A stretch of DNA of 64,000 nt from Opitutaceae bacterium (GCA_002713695.1 PAUB01000049.1:94130-158129); one strand, 5' to 3'. Shown: positions 26,099 to 36,255, counted from the stretch's first letter. Program-made: numbers and translations. Notes: a model not told the origin generated them from the letters alone.

Positions 26099-27478
26099 TT
26101 AGATTGATTGAAGAAACCTCGCCAAGCGCTTTTGAACCCGGTCGCGTCCGAGCACGCGGATGATGGCGGTGATGCTTGGTCCGGCGTTCGTTCCGGTAAG
26201 GGCTAGACGGGCGATTGATTGGTAATTACCAAATCCCATCTCTTTGGATTCAGCTAGTGCTTTGATTCCATCTTCAATCGATTCGTCGGTTAAAAAATCA
26301 ATATTAGGAACGAAGGCGATCAACTCTTCCAAGCGCGCTTTCGGTTCACCCTTCTTCAGCACTTTGGTTTTCACTTTCTCGATGATCGGATAATCTTTGC
26401 TGAAGAAATAGCAGGTGTAATCCGGCAGCTCCTCGAAGCTCTTGATCTTCGGTTGGCTCAGCTGCATCACTTCTCGGAAATAGGCCTCATCAGTAGCTAA
26501 CGCAGTCGCGCCTTTTTCTCCCTGTGATTCGAAATAGCCACGCGCCATCACCACGAATTGCTCTGAAGGCAGCTCCAGCAGATAATGCATGTTCATATTC
26601 GCCAGTTTCTTTTCGTCAAAACGCGCGTTGCTCTGATTCACGCCGGGCAAATCAAAGAGTGTGATGATCTCCTCGATCGGCATCTTTTCGCGATCATCAC
26701 CGGGATTCCATCCGAGTAGTGTAAGGAAATTCACCAGAGCTTCCGGCAAATAGCCACGGCTCTGATAATCCTCGACCAGTGCACCTTCATCGCGCTTCGA
26801 CATCTTGCCGGGGCCATTCTGTTTCAGGATCAGCGGGATGTGCGCAAACTCCGGCAGAGGTGCGCCAAACGCTTTAAATAACTCCACATGCTTACTCGTG
26901 TTGGACAAATGATCCTCACCACGAATCACATGCGTGATTCGCATCTCAATATCATCCACCACATTGACGAGGTGGAATGTCGGGCTGCCATCCGAACGCA
27001 CGATCACAAAATCCTCATCTTCGAGCCGCTCGACGCGACCGCGGATACGATCCTCGATCACGGTTGGCTCGGTCTTCACTTTGGTGACGTTCTTTTTGCG
27101 ATGGTCATCGAATACATCGTAGCGCTCGCCGAGATGTTTAAACCACACCGCGCCGTCCTGTTCGTAGGCGCGACCTGTATCGAGCAGCTTTTGCATATAG
27201 CCTTGGTAAATCTCACTGCGTTCGCTTTGGCGATACGGACCAAACTCGCCGCCCTTCTGCGGGCCTTCATCCCAATCCATGCCCAGCCATGTGAGACTGT
27301 TGTAGATCACGTTGAGAAACTCGTCACTGTTGCGCTCCTTGTCGGTATCCTCGATCCGCAGCACAAACACACCACCGGTGTGACGGGCATACAGCCAGTT
27401 GAACAATGCCGTGCGGGCACTGCCGATATGGAAAAACCCGGTGGGACTCGGGGCGAAACGAACGCGAACTTGTGTCAT
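26099..27478 (-). CDS. gltX: glutamyl-tRNA synthetase
   Basis: GltX attaches glutamate to tRNA-Glu. [24 protein letters not shown] contains the HIGH-type motif; [14 protein letters not shown] contains KMSKS. The C-terminal anticodon-binding helical domain is of normal length (about 459 residues). I placed the start at the ATG 27478; an in-frame TTG two codons upstream is less likely. With glnS present alongside, this enzyme is probably discriminating. Convergent with glnS, it is divergently placed from the broken M14 gene. Confidence 0.95.
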   Translation of the reverse strand: MTQVRVRFAPSPTGFFHIGSARTALFNWLYARHTGGVFVLRIEDTDKERNSDEFLNVIYNSLTWLGMDWDEGPQKGGEFGPYRQSERSEIYQGYMQKLLDTGRAYEQDGAVWFKHLGERYDVFDDHRKKNVTKVKTEPTVIEDRIRGRVERLEDEDFVIVRSDGSPTFHLVNVVDDIEMRITHVIRGEDHLSNTSKHVELFKAFGAPLPEFAHIPLILKQNGPGKMSKRDEGALVEDYQSRGYLPEALVNFLTLLGWNPGDDREKMPIEEIITLFDLPGVNQSNARFDEKKLANMNMHYLLELPSEQFVVMARGYFESQGEKGATALATDEAYFREVMQLSQPKIKSFEELPDYTCYFFSKDYPIIEKVKTKVLKKGEPKARLEELIAFVPNIDFLTDESIEDGIKALAESKEMGFGNYQSIARLALTGTNAGPSITAIIRVLGRDRVQKRLARFLQSI

Positions 27479-27538
27479 GGTCAAAAAATGACCTAACAGG
27501 ATTTGCGCTGTGGTTCCAAGTCGCGAATATCTTACTCC

Positions 27539-28309
27539 GTGAATTCACCACCGATTATCGATCCGACCGGAGAGGTCGCCCTTTTTCTCCGTGAATTCGC
27601 CGTTGCCGCGAGGGGATAAGGTTTTCGTGAAGAGAAACTTGGCGATACTGATGCCGGCCCGTTGCTCGCGTTCACCAAACACACCCCCGGCCCACGCCCG
27701 CGCATTTACATTTCGTCCGGTATACACGGTGATGAACCTGCGCCTCCCATCGCTCTGCTCTCACTTATCCATGCAGGCTTTTTCGATGATCGAGCGAATT
27801 GGTTTCTCTGCCCCGTCATCAATCCCACTGGTCTGCAAATCGGCACGCGCGAGGATCATCAAGAGCGCGACCTGAATCGCGATTTCCTCGATCGCAAGAC
27901 CCCGGAGATTCACGCCCTCACCCGCTGGCTGAATCGCCAACCCTGCTTCGACCTCTGTATCTGTCTGCATGAAGATTGGGAGTCGCAAGGCTACTATCTC
28001 TATGAGGTCGATCGTCGCGACCGTCCTGCCTATGCTGCCGAAATACTCGCCTCCGTGAAAACCGCGCTCCCCATCGAATCAGCCACCACAATCGACGAAC
28101 GCCCCATTGATGAGCCGGGCATCATTCGTCCCGTGAGTGATCCCCTCCTGCGCAAAGATTGGCCCGAGACGATTTACCTCATTAATCACCACACCTCGCT
28201 TGACTACACCTTGGAAACACCCTCCGCATTCACCATGGGAAGACGAATCCTCGCACACAAGCTCGCGCTCGAGGCGGCCCTCAAGGCAGCAATCCGTGAT
28301 TTCGGCTGA
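27539..28309 (+). pseudogene. M14-type zinc carboxypeptidase/deacylase-like gene with an in-frame TAA
   Basis: One frame of 257 codons starts at GTG 27539 (reads V-N-S-P-P-I-I-D) and passes through a TAA at 27617-27619 after ...FLREFAVAARG, then continues GFREEKLGDTDAGPLLAFTK and the zinc-site motif ISSGIHGDEPA. Further conserved parts include NPTGLQIGTRED, DLNRDF and CLHEDWESQG with the third zinc ligand. This looks like the succinylglutamate desuccinylase/aspartoacylase branch of M14. Sequence on both sides of the TAA reads as one protein, so the stop is a nonsense change. A rescue start at the TTG 27662 would keep the catalytic core but drop about 41 residues. Its 3' end overlaps rluA on the other strand by 29 bases. 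Confidence 0.7.
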
Positions 28310-29096
28310 ACGTCGCTAAATCCTCCGTCAACGGAGCTTTGAAGACCTTGTCTACCCAAGCACCTGTCAGATCGATTTCGGCACAGTGCAGTGCTTGGCG
28401 TTTCAAGAGTAACTTTTCCGCCAAAGCATCGCTCCAACCGTGATCGATAAAATCCAGGTAGAGTCGTTCATCAGGACCGTAGATTTTATCGCCCACCATC
28501 ATGCGCCCCATCCACTGCGCGTGCGCCCGGATCTGATGTTTGCGTCCGGTTTCGGTCAGCACCTTTGCCAGGGTAAACCCCTGCGATACGGCTATCGGTG
28601 TGAAATGTGAAATCGCTTCCGATCCCTCTTTCGAAACCGTCGTTTTCACATAAACCGGACTCGCCAGATCATCACCCAAGGGTTGATTCACCGTCACCGC
28701 TTCCTGCATCTCGCCGGTCAGAATCGCCGTGTAAGTTTTTCCGATCCAGCGTTTCTGAAGCGCCTTTTGCAATCGACTCGCCATCGCAGCGTGTTTGGCA
28801 AACACCACCACTCCGCTCGTTTCGCGGTCTAACCGAAAAATCAAATGCACCGTGGGCAGTCCGGTGTATTCGCGCACCGCCCCAACCAAACTCGACCACG
28901 GCCCCGCTTTCGAGGGATGGCAGACCACGTCGCCGGGTTTGTTCAGCACGAATAAATCATCATCCTCATAGAGAATCCATGAGCGCAGCTCATCCGGGGT
29001 GATCTGACGCACCGTTGCCGGATCCGGAGGCGGACGCGGAGGCCACGCACAGGCTTTTCCGTAGCGACCGTATTTAACCCCCTCTACTAGGCTCAT
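28281..29096 (-). CDS. RluA family RNA pseudouridine synthase
   Basis: The enzyme isomerises a uridine in rRNA or tRNA. The 271-residue protein has the RluA catalytic motif with the aspartate in IFRLDRETSGVVVFAK (the usual HRLD histidine is Phe), LNKPGDVVCHPS upstream and GRKHQIRAHAQWMG downstream. The start at 29096 is fixed by an ATGA overlap with the stop of the SDR gene, so the two are an operon. Longer in-frame starts upstream are therefore unlikely. Target site not predictable. Confidence 0.88.
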   Translation of the reverse strand: MSLVEGVKYGRYGKACAWPPRPPPDPATVRQITPDELRSWILYEDDDLFVLNKPGDVVCHPSKAGPWSSLVGAVREYTGLPTVHLIFRLDRETSGVVVFAKHAAMASRLQKALQKRWIGKTYTAILTGEMQEAVTVNQPLGDDLASPVYVKTTVSKEGSEAISHFTPIAVSQGFTLAKVLTETGRKHQIRAHAQWMGRMMVGDKIYGPDERLYLDFIDHGWSDALAEKLLLKRQALHCAEIDLTGAWVDKVFKAPLTEDLATFSRNHGLLP

Positions 29097-29911
29097 GAGG
29101 AAACTTTCTTCAGGCGAAATTGAGCGAGAATTTTTGCCGCCAACCACGCCGCAAATGGTTTCGGAAGCTTGGTCACCAACGCGACGCCTAGCTTATTTTT
29201 CCAACCGGTTACGATCTGCGATCTACCCTTGACCAATGCTTTGAGCGAAATCTCTACGACTTGCTCGCTCGTCATCCCGAGTGTATCAGCCACGCTACCT
29301 TCTTCCATTCCGGCTCGCCTAAAAAACTCCGTCGCGGTCGGCCCCGGACATACGACCAAGGCTCGCACTCCACTTCCTCTGAGCTCCTGATCGAGGGCGA
29401 GACTCCAATGCAAAACAAATGCCTTAGTCGCACCATAAACCGACATATAGGCTGTTGGTTGAAACGCCGCTGTAGAAGCCACGTTAATGATCGTCCCACC
29501 TCGCTCACGTAACGTCTTTAGCAGGCAACCAGTTAGCTCAATCACCGCTCTCATGTTTAAATCCATCATCTCCAGTTGATGCGCGAGGTTCGGTTCAGGG
29601 AAATTCCCGTAACCACCGAAACCACTGTTATTTATCAATAACACGCGGCCATTTTTGGATTCCTCTCCCAACCAGGAAATCACCTCGGCGCTCACCTCGG
29701 AAATCCGTCCTCTTTCAGCAAGATCAATAGATATGTGACGCAACTTAAGCTCAGCTGATTTCATCTCCGGATCGCTTCGAGATAAGTTGCAAAACCTCAA
29801 CTCAGGATTCACTCTCTGCATCAGTTTGATGAACGTTTTTCCAATCCCGGAAGATCCCCCCGTTATCACAACGGCAGAGAAGGATTTTAGCGCTTCGCTT
29901 AGCGAGGGCAT
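29093..29911 (-). CDS. SDR family NAD(P)-dependent oxidoreductase
   Basis: A 272-residue short-chain dehydrogenase: cofactor loop ITGGSSGIGKTF, INNSGFGGYG, serine in NVASTAAFQ, and Y-x3-K in VYGATKAF. Its C-terminal end (IVTGWKNKLGVALVTKLPKP) is basic and hydrophobic, as in the 17-beta-HSD/DltE-like subgroup that reduces ketoacyl substrates at membranes. I placed the start at ATG 29911 (MPSLSEALKSF); earlier in-frame codons overlap the hpf promoter region. It is translationally coupled to the pseudouridine synthase. Confidence 0.85.
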   Translation of the reverse strand: MPSLSEALKSFSAVVITGGSSGIGKTFIKLMQRVNPELRFCNLSRSDPEMKSAELKLRHISIDLAERGRISEVSAEVISWLGEESKNGRVLLINNSGFGGYGNFPEPNLAHQLEMMDLNMRAVIELTGCLLKTLRERGGTIINVASTAAFQPTAYMSVYGATKAFVLHWSLALDQELRGSGVRALVVCPGPTATEFFRRAGMEEGSVADTLGMTSEQVVEISLKALVKGRSQIVTGWKNKLGVALVTKLPKPFAAWLAAKILAQFRLKKVSS

Positions 29912-29965
29912 GGTAGCAAAGGAGAAAACATTTTTTGTCAGCAACCTCAACCCATGGACTGAAAT

Positions 29966-30340
29966 ATGAACAGACAAAACAACCACGAATTAATCGTATC
30001 TGGTATTCATCTCGACCTGACCCCTTCTCTTAAAACCTATGTGCAGGAAAAAGCGGAACGATTATTTCGCCACGAGGATCGCATCGTTAGGATCCGTGTG
30101 GAACTGGAAGTAGACCCCAAAGAAAACGTCTCCAGCCGTTTCAAAGCCAAGGGCCACATTGAGATTCACGGCCCTGATATGAACGCAACCGTGTCCTCTG
30201 ACGAGTGCCACAAGGCCGTCTCGCTCCTCACGGACAAACTGGACCGGATGCTTCGTCGTCGTTCGCGATTAAAAAAGGAAAAGCGCAATCATCCGCACTC
30301 CATCGAGTTTTCCGACGTCGCCTTGCCCAAGGCCGTGTAG
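29966..30340 (+). CDS. hpf: ribosome hibernation promoting factor, short form
   Basis: The 124-residue protein is an S30AE-type HPF/RaiA. The N-terminal half (LIVSGIHLDLTPSLKTYVQE) starts the fold and the basic stretch KLDRMLRRRSRLKKEKRN contacts rRNA in the decoding centre. It lacks the long C-terminal dimerisation domain, so it is the short form, which pairs with an RMF-like partner in other bacteria. Expression normally rises at entry to stationary phase; no promoter could be assigned here. It is divergent from the SDR/rlu pair, 54 bases away. Confidence 0.88.
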   Translation: MNRQNNHELIVSGIHLDLTPSLKTYVQEKAERLFRHEDRIVRIRVELEVDPKENVSSRFKAKGHIEIHGPDMNATVSSDECHKAVSLLTDKLDRMLRRRSRLKKEKRNHPHSIEFSDVALPKAV

Positions 30341-30378
30341 CCTACCCGCTAAACTTTCGTATCGAAAACCCGTCATTC

Positions 30379-32631
30379 GTGGCAGGTTTTCTTACGTCTA
30401 GGGCCCACGCCTACTCGACTGCCTCCGTGCTTGGCGACCTAACTTGGACTACCCCCGGCCGCTCTTCGGCGGACTCAATGCCTTTGGGCAACGGCGATAT
30501 CGCCGCGAATGTATGGACCGAGCCTGACGGAGACATTCTCTGTTACCTCGCCAAGAACGATGCCTGGGATCACCTCGGTCGTTTAATCAAGGTGGGCCGA
30601 GTCCGAATAACCTTAACCCCGGACCTGCTTGATCGCGGCGATTTCGAACAATCCCTCTTCCTTGAGGATGCTTCGATTGTAATCAGCAATGGCAGCACCA
30701 CCATCAAACTCTGGTGCGACGCTCACTGGCCTCGCCTCATGGTTGAAGTAAGCAGCGAGGAAGAGTGCGAAGTGCGCGTAAACCTCGATAAGTGGCGCAC
30801 CAAGCCACGCGAGCTAACCGATCAGGAAATCCATTCAGCTAATGGCATCCAGGGATCAGACATCCCCCTCATTGCCATGCCCGATCAACTCGTGCGCAAG
30901 CAACCCAACGCAGTCGCATGGTATCAACGCAACGAAAGCTCTATCTGGTCCACGGTGCTCAATCTTCAAAGCCTTGAAGGCTCCGACACGAGCGATCCTT
31001 TGATCAACCGCACTTTTGGTGGCTATATTCAAGGTGAAGGTTTCAAAAACAAAGGCCGCGATGGCCTCTCGATCCGGAAAATCACGGAAGCTAGTTTCTC
31101 CATCAATATGCACTGCGCCCAAACCGAGTCCGTGGAAACATGGCTCGAGCAGATTAAGAACCGCGCAGGATCGATTACCCCTGCCTCCATCGCCGACGCC
31201 TGGCGTGATCACCAAGCATGGTGGAGCACATTTTGGAACCGCAGTCACATCCAGATTGAAAGTCGTGGCGACGATGCCGGTCACTCGGAAAAGATCAGTC
31301 AGCAGCTCGCGTGGCACCGATTCATGGTCGCGTGTAGCGGCCGAGGTGAATTCCCTATCAAATTCAATGGAGGGCTGTTCACCTCTGACTGGCCGATTGC
31401 AGGAGAAACCTTTGATGCCGACTACCGACGCTGGGGCGGCGGCTATTGGTGGCAAAATACCCGACTGATCTATTGGTCCCTCCTCGGTCGCGGAGACTAT
31501 GAGATGTTGCGCCCCCTCTTCCGCATGTATCTGGATATGCTACCGATAGCGGAACATCGCTCCGAGAAGTGGTTCGAGCACGGGGGCGCATTTTTCCCGG
31601 AGACGGGGTATTTTTGGGGCACACATCTACCGAGCAACTACGGTTGGGATCGCGAAGGTCGTGAGCCTAAGGATATTGAGAATCGCTACATCCGGCATTG
31701 TTGGATCAGCGGTCTCGAGCTGATCGCATTACTCCTGCAGACATATCAGCACACTCAGGATGATACTCTGCTCAACAATGAGCTCATGCCGATCGCACGA
31801 GCCGTGCTAAAATTCTACGCGCTACATTACCCACACGATTCTTCAGGCCGCCTAAAAATATATCCCTCGCAGGCTCTGGAAACATGGTGGGATACGACCA
31901 ACCCCATGCCTGAGGTAGCCGGTCTACATTATCTCATCCCCCGCTTGCTTTCATTGCCTGACGACGCGCTCAGCGTCAACGATCTCGGTGCATGGCGCGC
32001 TCTCTCGGCCCGTCTGCCGCGACTCCCCATTGGTAAACGCCACGGTAAGCTCACCCTCCTCCCAGCCGCCGAGCATGAGGTCGAACCTCACAATTCAGAA
32101 AACCCCGAGCTCTACGCGATCTTCCCCTTTCGATTATTCGGCATTGGCCGGCCCGATCTAGAACTGGCAAGTAACACCTACGATCAACGCCTCTTTGCCG
32201 ATACCGGTGGCTGGCGACAGGATGCCATTCAAGCGGCTCTTCTCGGTCACGCTGAACAAGCCGCTTACTACGTCGGTAAAAATTATACCCAAGACCACCA
32301 TCCTGAGATCCGTTTCCCCGGCTTCTGGGGCGCCAACTATGATTGGGTGCCTGATTTCGATCACGGCAGCGTGGGCCAAATCGCCATTCAGACGATGCTC
32401 GTGCAAACCGTAGGCTCACGCATCTACCTCTTCCCCGCGTGGCCCTCGAAGCGTTGGGATGTCTCCTTCCGCCTGCATCTCCCGGAACAAACCGTCGTCG
32501 ATTGCAAACTTGAGGGAGGTAAAATCACCCATCTCGAACTCACCCCAGCTCATCGCAAGCAGCGGATCGTCGTGCTCCTCGATCAGGACAAAGCCAAAGC
32601 CGCCGACATCCCCTTCACTTATCTCGGGTAG
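30379..32631 (+). CDS. DUF5703 / GH95-like glycoside hydrolase family protein
   Basis: The protein (about 750 residues) has the DUF5703 signature DSMPLGNGDIAANVW near the start and KNDAWDHLGRLIKVGRVRI, then a long alpha/alpha-barrel region with GGYWWQNTRLIYW, HGGAFFPETGYFWG, and the C-terminal DTGGWRQDAIQAAL and FLFPAWP-like segments shared with GH95 fucosidases. It probably acts on a plant or algal glycan; the substrate is not clear. No signal peptide is visible. Start is uncertain: no ATG is available between the hpf stop and the domain, so I used GTG 30379; the in-frame ATG at 30205 lies inside hpf. The N-terminus may have been truncated. Confidence 0.72.
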   Translation: MAGFLTSRAHAYSTASVLGDLTWTTPGRSSADSMPLGNGDIAANVWTEPDGDILCYLAKNDAWDHLGRLIKVGRVRITLTPDLLDRGDFEQSLFLEDASIVISNGSTTIKLWCDAHWPRLMVEVSSEEECEVRVNLDKWRTKPRELTDQEIHSANGIQGSDIPLIAMPDQLVRKQPNAVAWYQRNESSIWSTVLNLQSLEGSDTSDPLINRTFGGYIQGEGFKNKGRDGLSIRKITEASFSINMHCAQTESVETWLEQIKNRAGSITPASIADAWRDHQAWWSTFWNRSHIQIESRGDDAGHSEKISQQLAWHRFMVACSGRGEFPIKFNGGLFTSDWPIAGETFDADYRRWGGGYWWQNTRLIYWSLLGRGDYEMLRPLFRMYLDMLPIAEHRSEKWFEHGGAFFPETGYFWGTHLPSNYGWDREGREPKDIENRYIRHCWISGLELIALLLQTYQHTQDDTLLNNELMPIARAVLKFYALHYPHDSSGRLKIYPSQALETWWDTTNPMPEVAGLHYLIPRLLSLPDDALSVNDLGAWRALSARLPRLPIGKRHGKLTLLPAAEHEVEPHNSENPELYAIFPFRLFGIGRPDLELASNTYDQRLFADTGGWRQDAIQAALLGHAEQAAYYVGKNYTQDHHPEIRFPGFWGANYDWVPDFDHGSVGQIAIQTMLVQTVGSRIYLFPAWPSKRWDVSFRLHLPEQTVVDCKLEGGKITHLELTPAHRKQRIVVLLDQDKAKAADIPFTYLG

Positions 32632-32934
32632 AACTTGCTCCACCCAAATTTAGATGTTCGGCGAGCCACTGATCCTGTCGAAGCACAGCTAAACGTAGTG
32701 ATGCATCATGTCGTCCTGCTCTCATCGAGAGATTGAGATCGTGACGGCTTTGCCCAAGTTTCGAAGCGGGTGTTTCAATTCCGAACCGCTGTTGGAAATA
32801 GTGGTAATGTCGCCCAAAAGTCTTTTAGGATGAGTCTGATACCCATCGACTTTGCCCCCCCCTGCTGGTTCCACGACCTAGATCACAAACTCACGAAACA
32901 CTCGAGACTGCCTGCTGCATCACAAAAACAATTT
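32632..32934. other. intergenic stretch, nothing recognised
   Basis: About 300 bases between the GH95-like gene and the desaturase. It holds no convincing terminator, promoter or RNA. The desaturase frame is open through its right half and has ATGs at 32770 and 32830, but the translated sequence (PCWFHDLDHKLTKHSRL) is not desaturase-like, so I treat it as leader. A run of seven or eight C bases at about 32862 is notable only as a slippage-prone tract. Confidence 0.5.
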
Positions 32935-34044
32935 ATGAATCTTCGTATTCCCTTTGATCGCGTCAACTGGATCAACACATCCTTCCTTTTCGTAATCACC
33001 TCTCTGGCGGTGATTGGCGCTCCCATTTACCTTCTCAAATACGATCTCCACTGGGCCATGTGGGCTCTCTTTGGCTTCTATATGATCGCCACAGGCCTGA
33101 GCATCACTCTGGGCTATCACCGCCTATTTTCACACCTTTCTTTCAAGGCGAAAATGCCGGTCCGGCTCTTTACTCTCATCTTCGGAGCCTGTGCCTTCGA
33201 AAATTCAGCTCTTCACTGGTCTTCGGACCACCGCCGTCACCACAAGCACACCGACCACGACGATGATCCTTACGATATTTCCAAAGGTTTCTTCTGGGCT
33301 CACATGGGCTGGATTCTGTTCAAGCTGAACGCACCCACCCCGATGAATAACGTCCAAGACCTCCAAAAAGACTCCCTGGTTCGCTTTCAGGACAAGCACT
33401 ACGTTCTCATTGCCTTTTTTGCAGGGCTGCTTCTTCCGGCCGTGATCGGTTACTTCGTGATGGGTGGGATGGTCGGCGCAGTGGGTGGCTTTCTTATCGT
33501 CGGAGCTCTCCGCGTGGTTCTGGTGCAACAGTCCACTTTTTTCATCAACTCACTCTGCCACACCATTGGTTCGCAACCATACTCGACTCAATGCAGCGCC
33601 CGGGACAGCTGGATTATGGCACTCGTGACCTACGGGGAAGGCTACCACAACTACCACCACGAGTTTCAGCATGACTACCGTAATGGCGTCAAAGTCTGGA
33701 GCTTTGACCCCACCAAATGGGCCATTTTAATCCTCCACAAACTGGGTCTGGTCAGTAACCTGCGCCGGGTTCCAACCAGCAAGATCATTGCCGCGGAAAT
33801 GCAAGAAGCGCACCGGAAAGCCGAAGCCAAGCTCGCCGAGCTTCTGGCATCTGATAGCGCGATCTGTGAGCATACCCTGGCCCGGGTCTATGAACTGCTG
33901 GCCCAGCTGAAAACCAATCTGAGAGAGTTCGAGTCATCAGTCGCGCAATCAATCGACTCTTCCCGTGCCACCCTGAAACGCTGGCGACGTGAGACCCGCG
34001 AATTGGTTCGCGGTATTGGGGCACTCCGCCTTGCCGAAGCGTGA
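32935..34044 (+). CDS. acyl-CoA/acyl-lipid fatty acid desaturase with coiled-coil C-terminus
   Basis: The enzyme introduces a cis double bond, delta-9 type by similarity. Three histidine boxes for the diiron centre are intact: HRLFSH (residue ~60), HRRHHKH and HNYHHEF. Membrane segments flank them: FLFVITSLAVIGAPIYLL, MWALFGFYMIATGLS, VLIAFFAGLLLPAVIGYFVM. The final 85 residues (from about 285, IIAAEMQEAHRKAEAKLAEL on) are charged and heptad-like, not part of the standard fold. Start chosen at 32935 (MNLRIPFDRVNWI), as the membrane domain begins directly after. In this lineage it would complement FabV by making unsaturated fatty acids after synthesis, so fluidity control is aerobic. Confidence 0.9.
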   Translation: MNLRIPFDRVNWINTSFLFVITSLAVIGAPIYLLKYDLHWAMWALFGFYMIATGLSITLGYHRLFSHLSFKAKMPVRLFTLIFGACAFENSALHWSSDHRRHHKHTDHDDDPYDISKGFFWAHMGWILFKLNAPTPMNNVQDLQKDSLVRFQDKHYVLIAFFAGLLLPAVIGYFVMGGMVGAVGGFLIVGALRVVLVQQSTFFINSLCHTIGSQPYSTQCSARDSWIMALVTYGEGYHNYHHEFQHDYRNGVKVWSFDPTKWAILILHKLGLVSNLRRVPTSKIIAAEMQEAHRKAEAKLAELLASDSAICEHTLARVYELLAQLKTNLREFESSVAQSIDSSRATLKRWRRETRELVRGIGALRLAEA

Positions 34045-34363
34045 GCCAACCCGACCTCACGGAGTGAGATTTTAGTCCCCAGCCACTGGCGGTTTTTCTA
34101 GAGCGTCGCGTCTTGTGCCATCATGAGTGACTGCAAGGGATTTGTCTTCTGTTGGAGTCTCCTGAGATAGCCGTTGGGCCGGACCTGAGGGTGGTTTTCG
34201 TCCGTCTACCCTTTGACCAAGTAACGGTCAGAGGACATCAGAAATGCCCATCGCGGGCATGCGTTGCGGCTCGCGAGCGAAAAAACTAGATGACCAGTGT
34301 GGATAGCCCCGAGGATTTGTTCACTCCAACGTAATAACAATGTCCCTATATTCTCATAAAAAG
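34045..34363. other. non-coding stretch between desaturase and tRNA-Arg
   Basis: About 320 bases with no gene I can support. It includes small inverted repeats: CTCAC/GTGAG just after the desaturase (34056-34068, a weak terminator), ATGCCC/GGGCAT around 34246-34262 and the palindrome GCTCGCGAGC followed by an A run around 34278. In the orientation of the tRNA these lie downstream and could contribute to 3' processing or termination; a T5 run directly follows the CCA end. Confidence 0.4.
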
Positions 34364-34441
<78 letters not shown>

Positions 34442-34524
34442 CGAAGGGTGCGAAAAAGCAGATAGACGGGGATAAGTGCAAGCGAGAATTTAGGATAACG
34501 TTACAAAACCGCCTTTCACCACGT

Positions 34525-36255
34525 TTAGCCCTGACAGGCCAACCGCCAGTCAATCAATTCCATCTGCAAAAGCTTGCGACCATTGAAGTGATTCCAGTCC
34601 AGCTTTACCGCCAAATCTAAGTCGGTATTCAGCGGAGGAAGACGATCCGCCATGTTCCACGCCACGCCATGCAAACGGCGTTCGCTATCCACATCGAAGA
34701 AAAAACGGAAATGCAGATCTTTAAAAACACTCAAGCTACGGTTTTTGAAACGAACTCCCCGCACCCCAAAGATCGGTTCTGAATTACCCTGCCCAAACGG
34801 ATGCAGCGATTCGATTTCCTTCATCAATTTTTCATCCACTTCCCCCGCATCCATCCACGCCGAAATAGCGAGTTCCAGTTCGGCCACATCGCTGCCTGAT
34901 TGAGCTCGGATCGCTTCCGCAAATTTTGACCGAAACGATTCTAGCTTATCTTTAGCCGCACCCACGCCGACGGCCATCGGATGCCCTCCCCAGCTGTCGA
35001 GTTCATCAGTGCACGCTGCCAAAATTTCCACAAGATTGACGCCATTGACGCTACGCCCTGAGCCCTTGGCCAGATCACCATCATTACCGAGAACCACACA
35101 CGGCCGATTATATTTCCGCGTCACCCGGCCAGCCACGATGCCCACGACGCCGGGATGCCAGTCTTCGCTGTAAAGCACGATCCCAGGATCATCTGCGTAG
35201 AGTTCGTCGACCATGCGTTCGGCATCCTTGGTAATTCCTCGCTCAATCTCCTGCCGTTCACGATTAAACCGATCCAATTCACTCGCGGCTTTCGCTCCGA
35301 AATTGTGATCGTCACTCAGCAATAACTCCACGGCCATCGCCGCATCCGCTAATCGACCGCTGGCGTTGATCCTCGGTCCCAAACGAAAAGAAATATCTAC
35401 CGGCGTGAGATCTTGACCGTGTGACAATCCAGAAGTCGTCATCAACGCGCGCAACCCAGGCCGGCGCGTATCGCGCAATACGCGCAACCCGTATCTCGCC
35501 ATTGTGCGATTCTCACCCTGTAGCGGCACAAGATCCGCCACCGTGCCCATCGCCACGAGATCGAGTTCTTCACTCAATTTGATCTCAAATGCCGTCGGAT
35601 GCTTTTCCTCCCGCATCAGCTTCAAGAGCCCATGCACGAATTTAAACACAAGCCCAACGGTGCATAGATTCCGACCATCCACCCCCACCTGCCCCTGCTC
35701 TGCGCTCACATGAGGATTGATCAACAAACCCTGCGCTAAAGCTTCTTCCGTCGAACGGTGATGATCCACCACGATGACATCGCAGCCCTTCTCGATTAGA
35801 TACGCGACTTCGTCATGCGAATTAGTGCCGCAATCAAGCGCCATGAACACATCCGGCACTCCTGCCTCCAAAGCACGATCAATGGCGCTCAGAGAGAGCC
35901 CATAGCCGTCCTCAGAACGCCGTGGCACCACGAAGTGAGGCTCCAGCCCGAATCGCCGCAATATTCCCACCAGCAGCGTCGTGCTGCTCACACCATCGAC
36001 ATCGTAATCACCGAGAACGGTAACCGACTGTCTTTCGGCAATCGCAAGCTGAAGACGCGCGGCGCCCTCCCGTAAATTCTGCAACAAAAACGGATCGTGC
36101 AGCGTCGCAAGTTTCGGTTTCAGAAAACGAGACGCGACTTTCGTATCCGTCAAACCATTACGGAGCAGAAGCTCCGCGATGATTCGGTTTACCCGCGTGG
36201 CAGTTTGAAGCGTCTCAACCTCATTGGCCGAGGGCGGCGTGTAGGTCCAACGCAT
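34525..36255 (-). CDS. recJ: single-stranded-DNA-specific exonuclease RecJ
   Basis: RecJ degrades 5' single-stranded DNA in recombination and repair. The DHH-superfamily motifs are visible: LGDYDVDGVSSTTLL, ALDCGTNSHDEV, VIVVDHHRSTEEA, and GPRINASGRLADA; DHHA1 motifs GVVGIVAGRVTRKYNRPC and GSGRSV with GGHPMAVGVG follow, plus a C-terminal OB-like domain. 576 residues fits the family. Start is the ATG at 36255; a TTG just upstream is unlikely. It begins 21 bases after the secDF stop, so it belongs to the yajC-secDF-recJ transcript, a frequent arrangement. Confidence 0.95.
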   Translation of the reverse strand: MRWTYTPPSANEVETLQTATRVNRIIAELLLRNGLTDTKVASRFLKPKLATLHDPFLLQNLREGAARLQLAIAERQSVTVLGDYDVDGVSSTTLLVGILRRFGLEPHFVVPRRSEDGYGLSLSAIDRALEAGVPDVFMALDCGTNSHDEVAYLIEKGCDVIVVDHHRSTEEALAQGLLINPHVSAEQGQVGVDGRNLCTVGLVFKFVHGLLKLMREEKHPTAFEIKLSEELDLVAMGTVADLVPLQGENRTMARYGLRVLRDTRRPGLRALMTTSGLSHGQDLTPVDISFRLGPRINASGRLADAAMAVELLLSDDHNFGAKAASELDRFNRERQEIERGITKDAERMVDELYADDPGIVLYSEDWHPGVVGIVAGRVTRKYNRPCVVLGNDGDLAKGSGRSVNGVNLVEILAACTDELDSWGGHPMAVGVGAAKDKLESFRSKFAEAIRAQSGSDVAELELAISAWMDAGEVDEKLMKEIESLHPFGQGNSEPIFGVRGVRFKNRSLSVFKDLHFRFFFDVDSERRLHGVAWNMADRLPPLNTDLDLAVKLDWNHFNGRKLLQMELIDWRLACQG

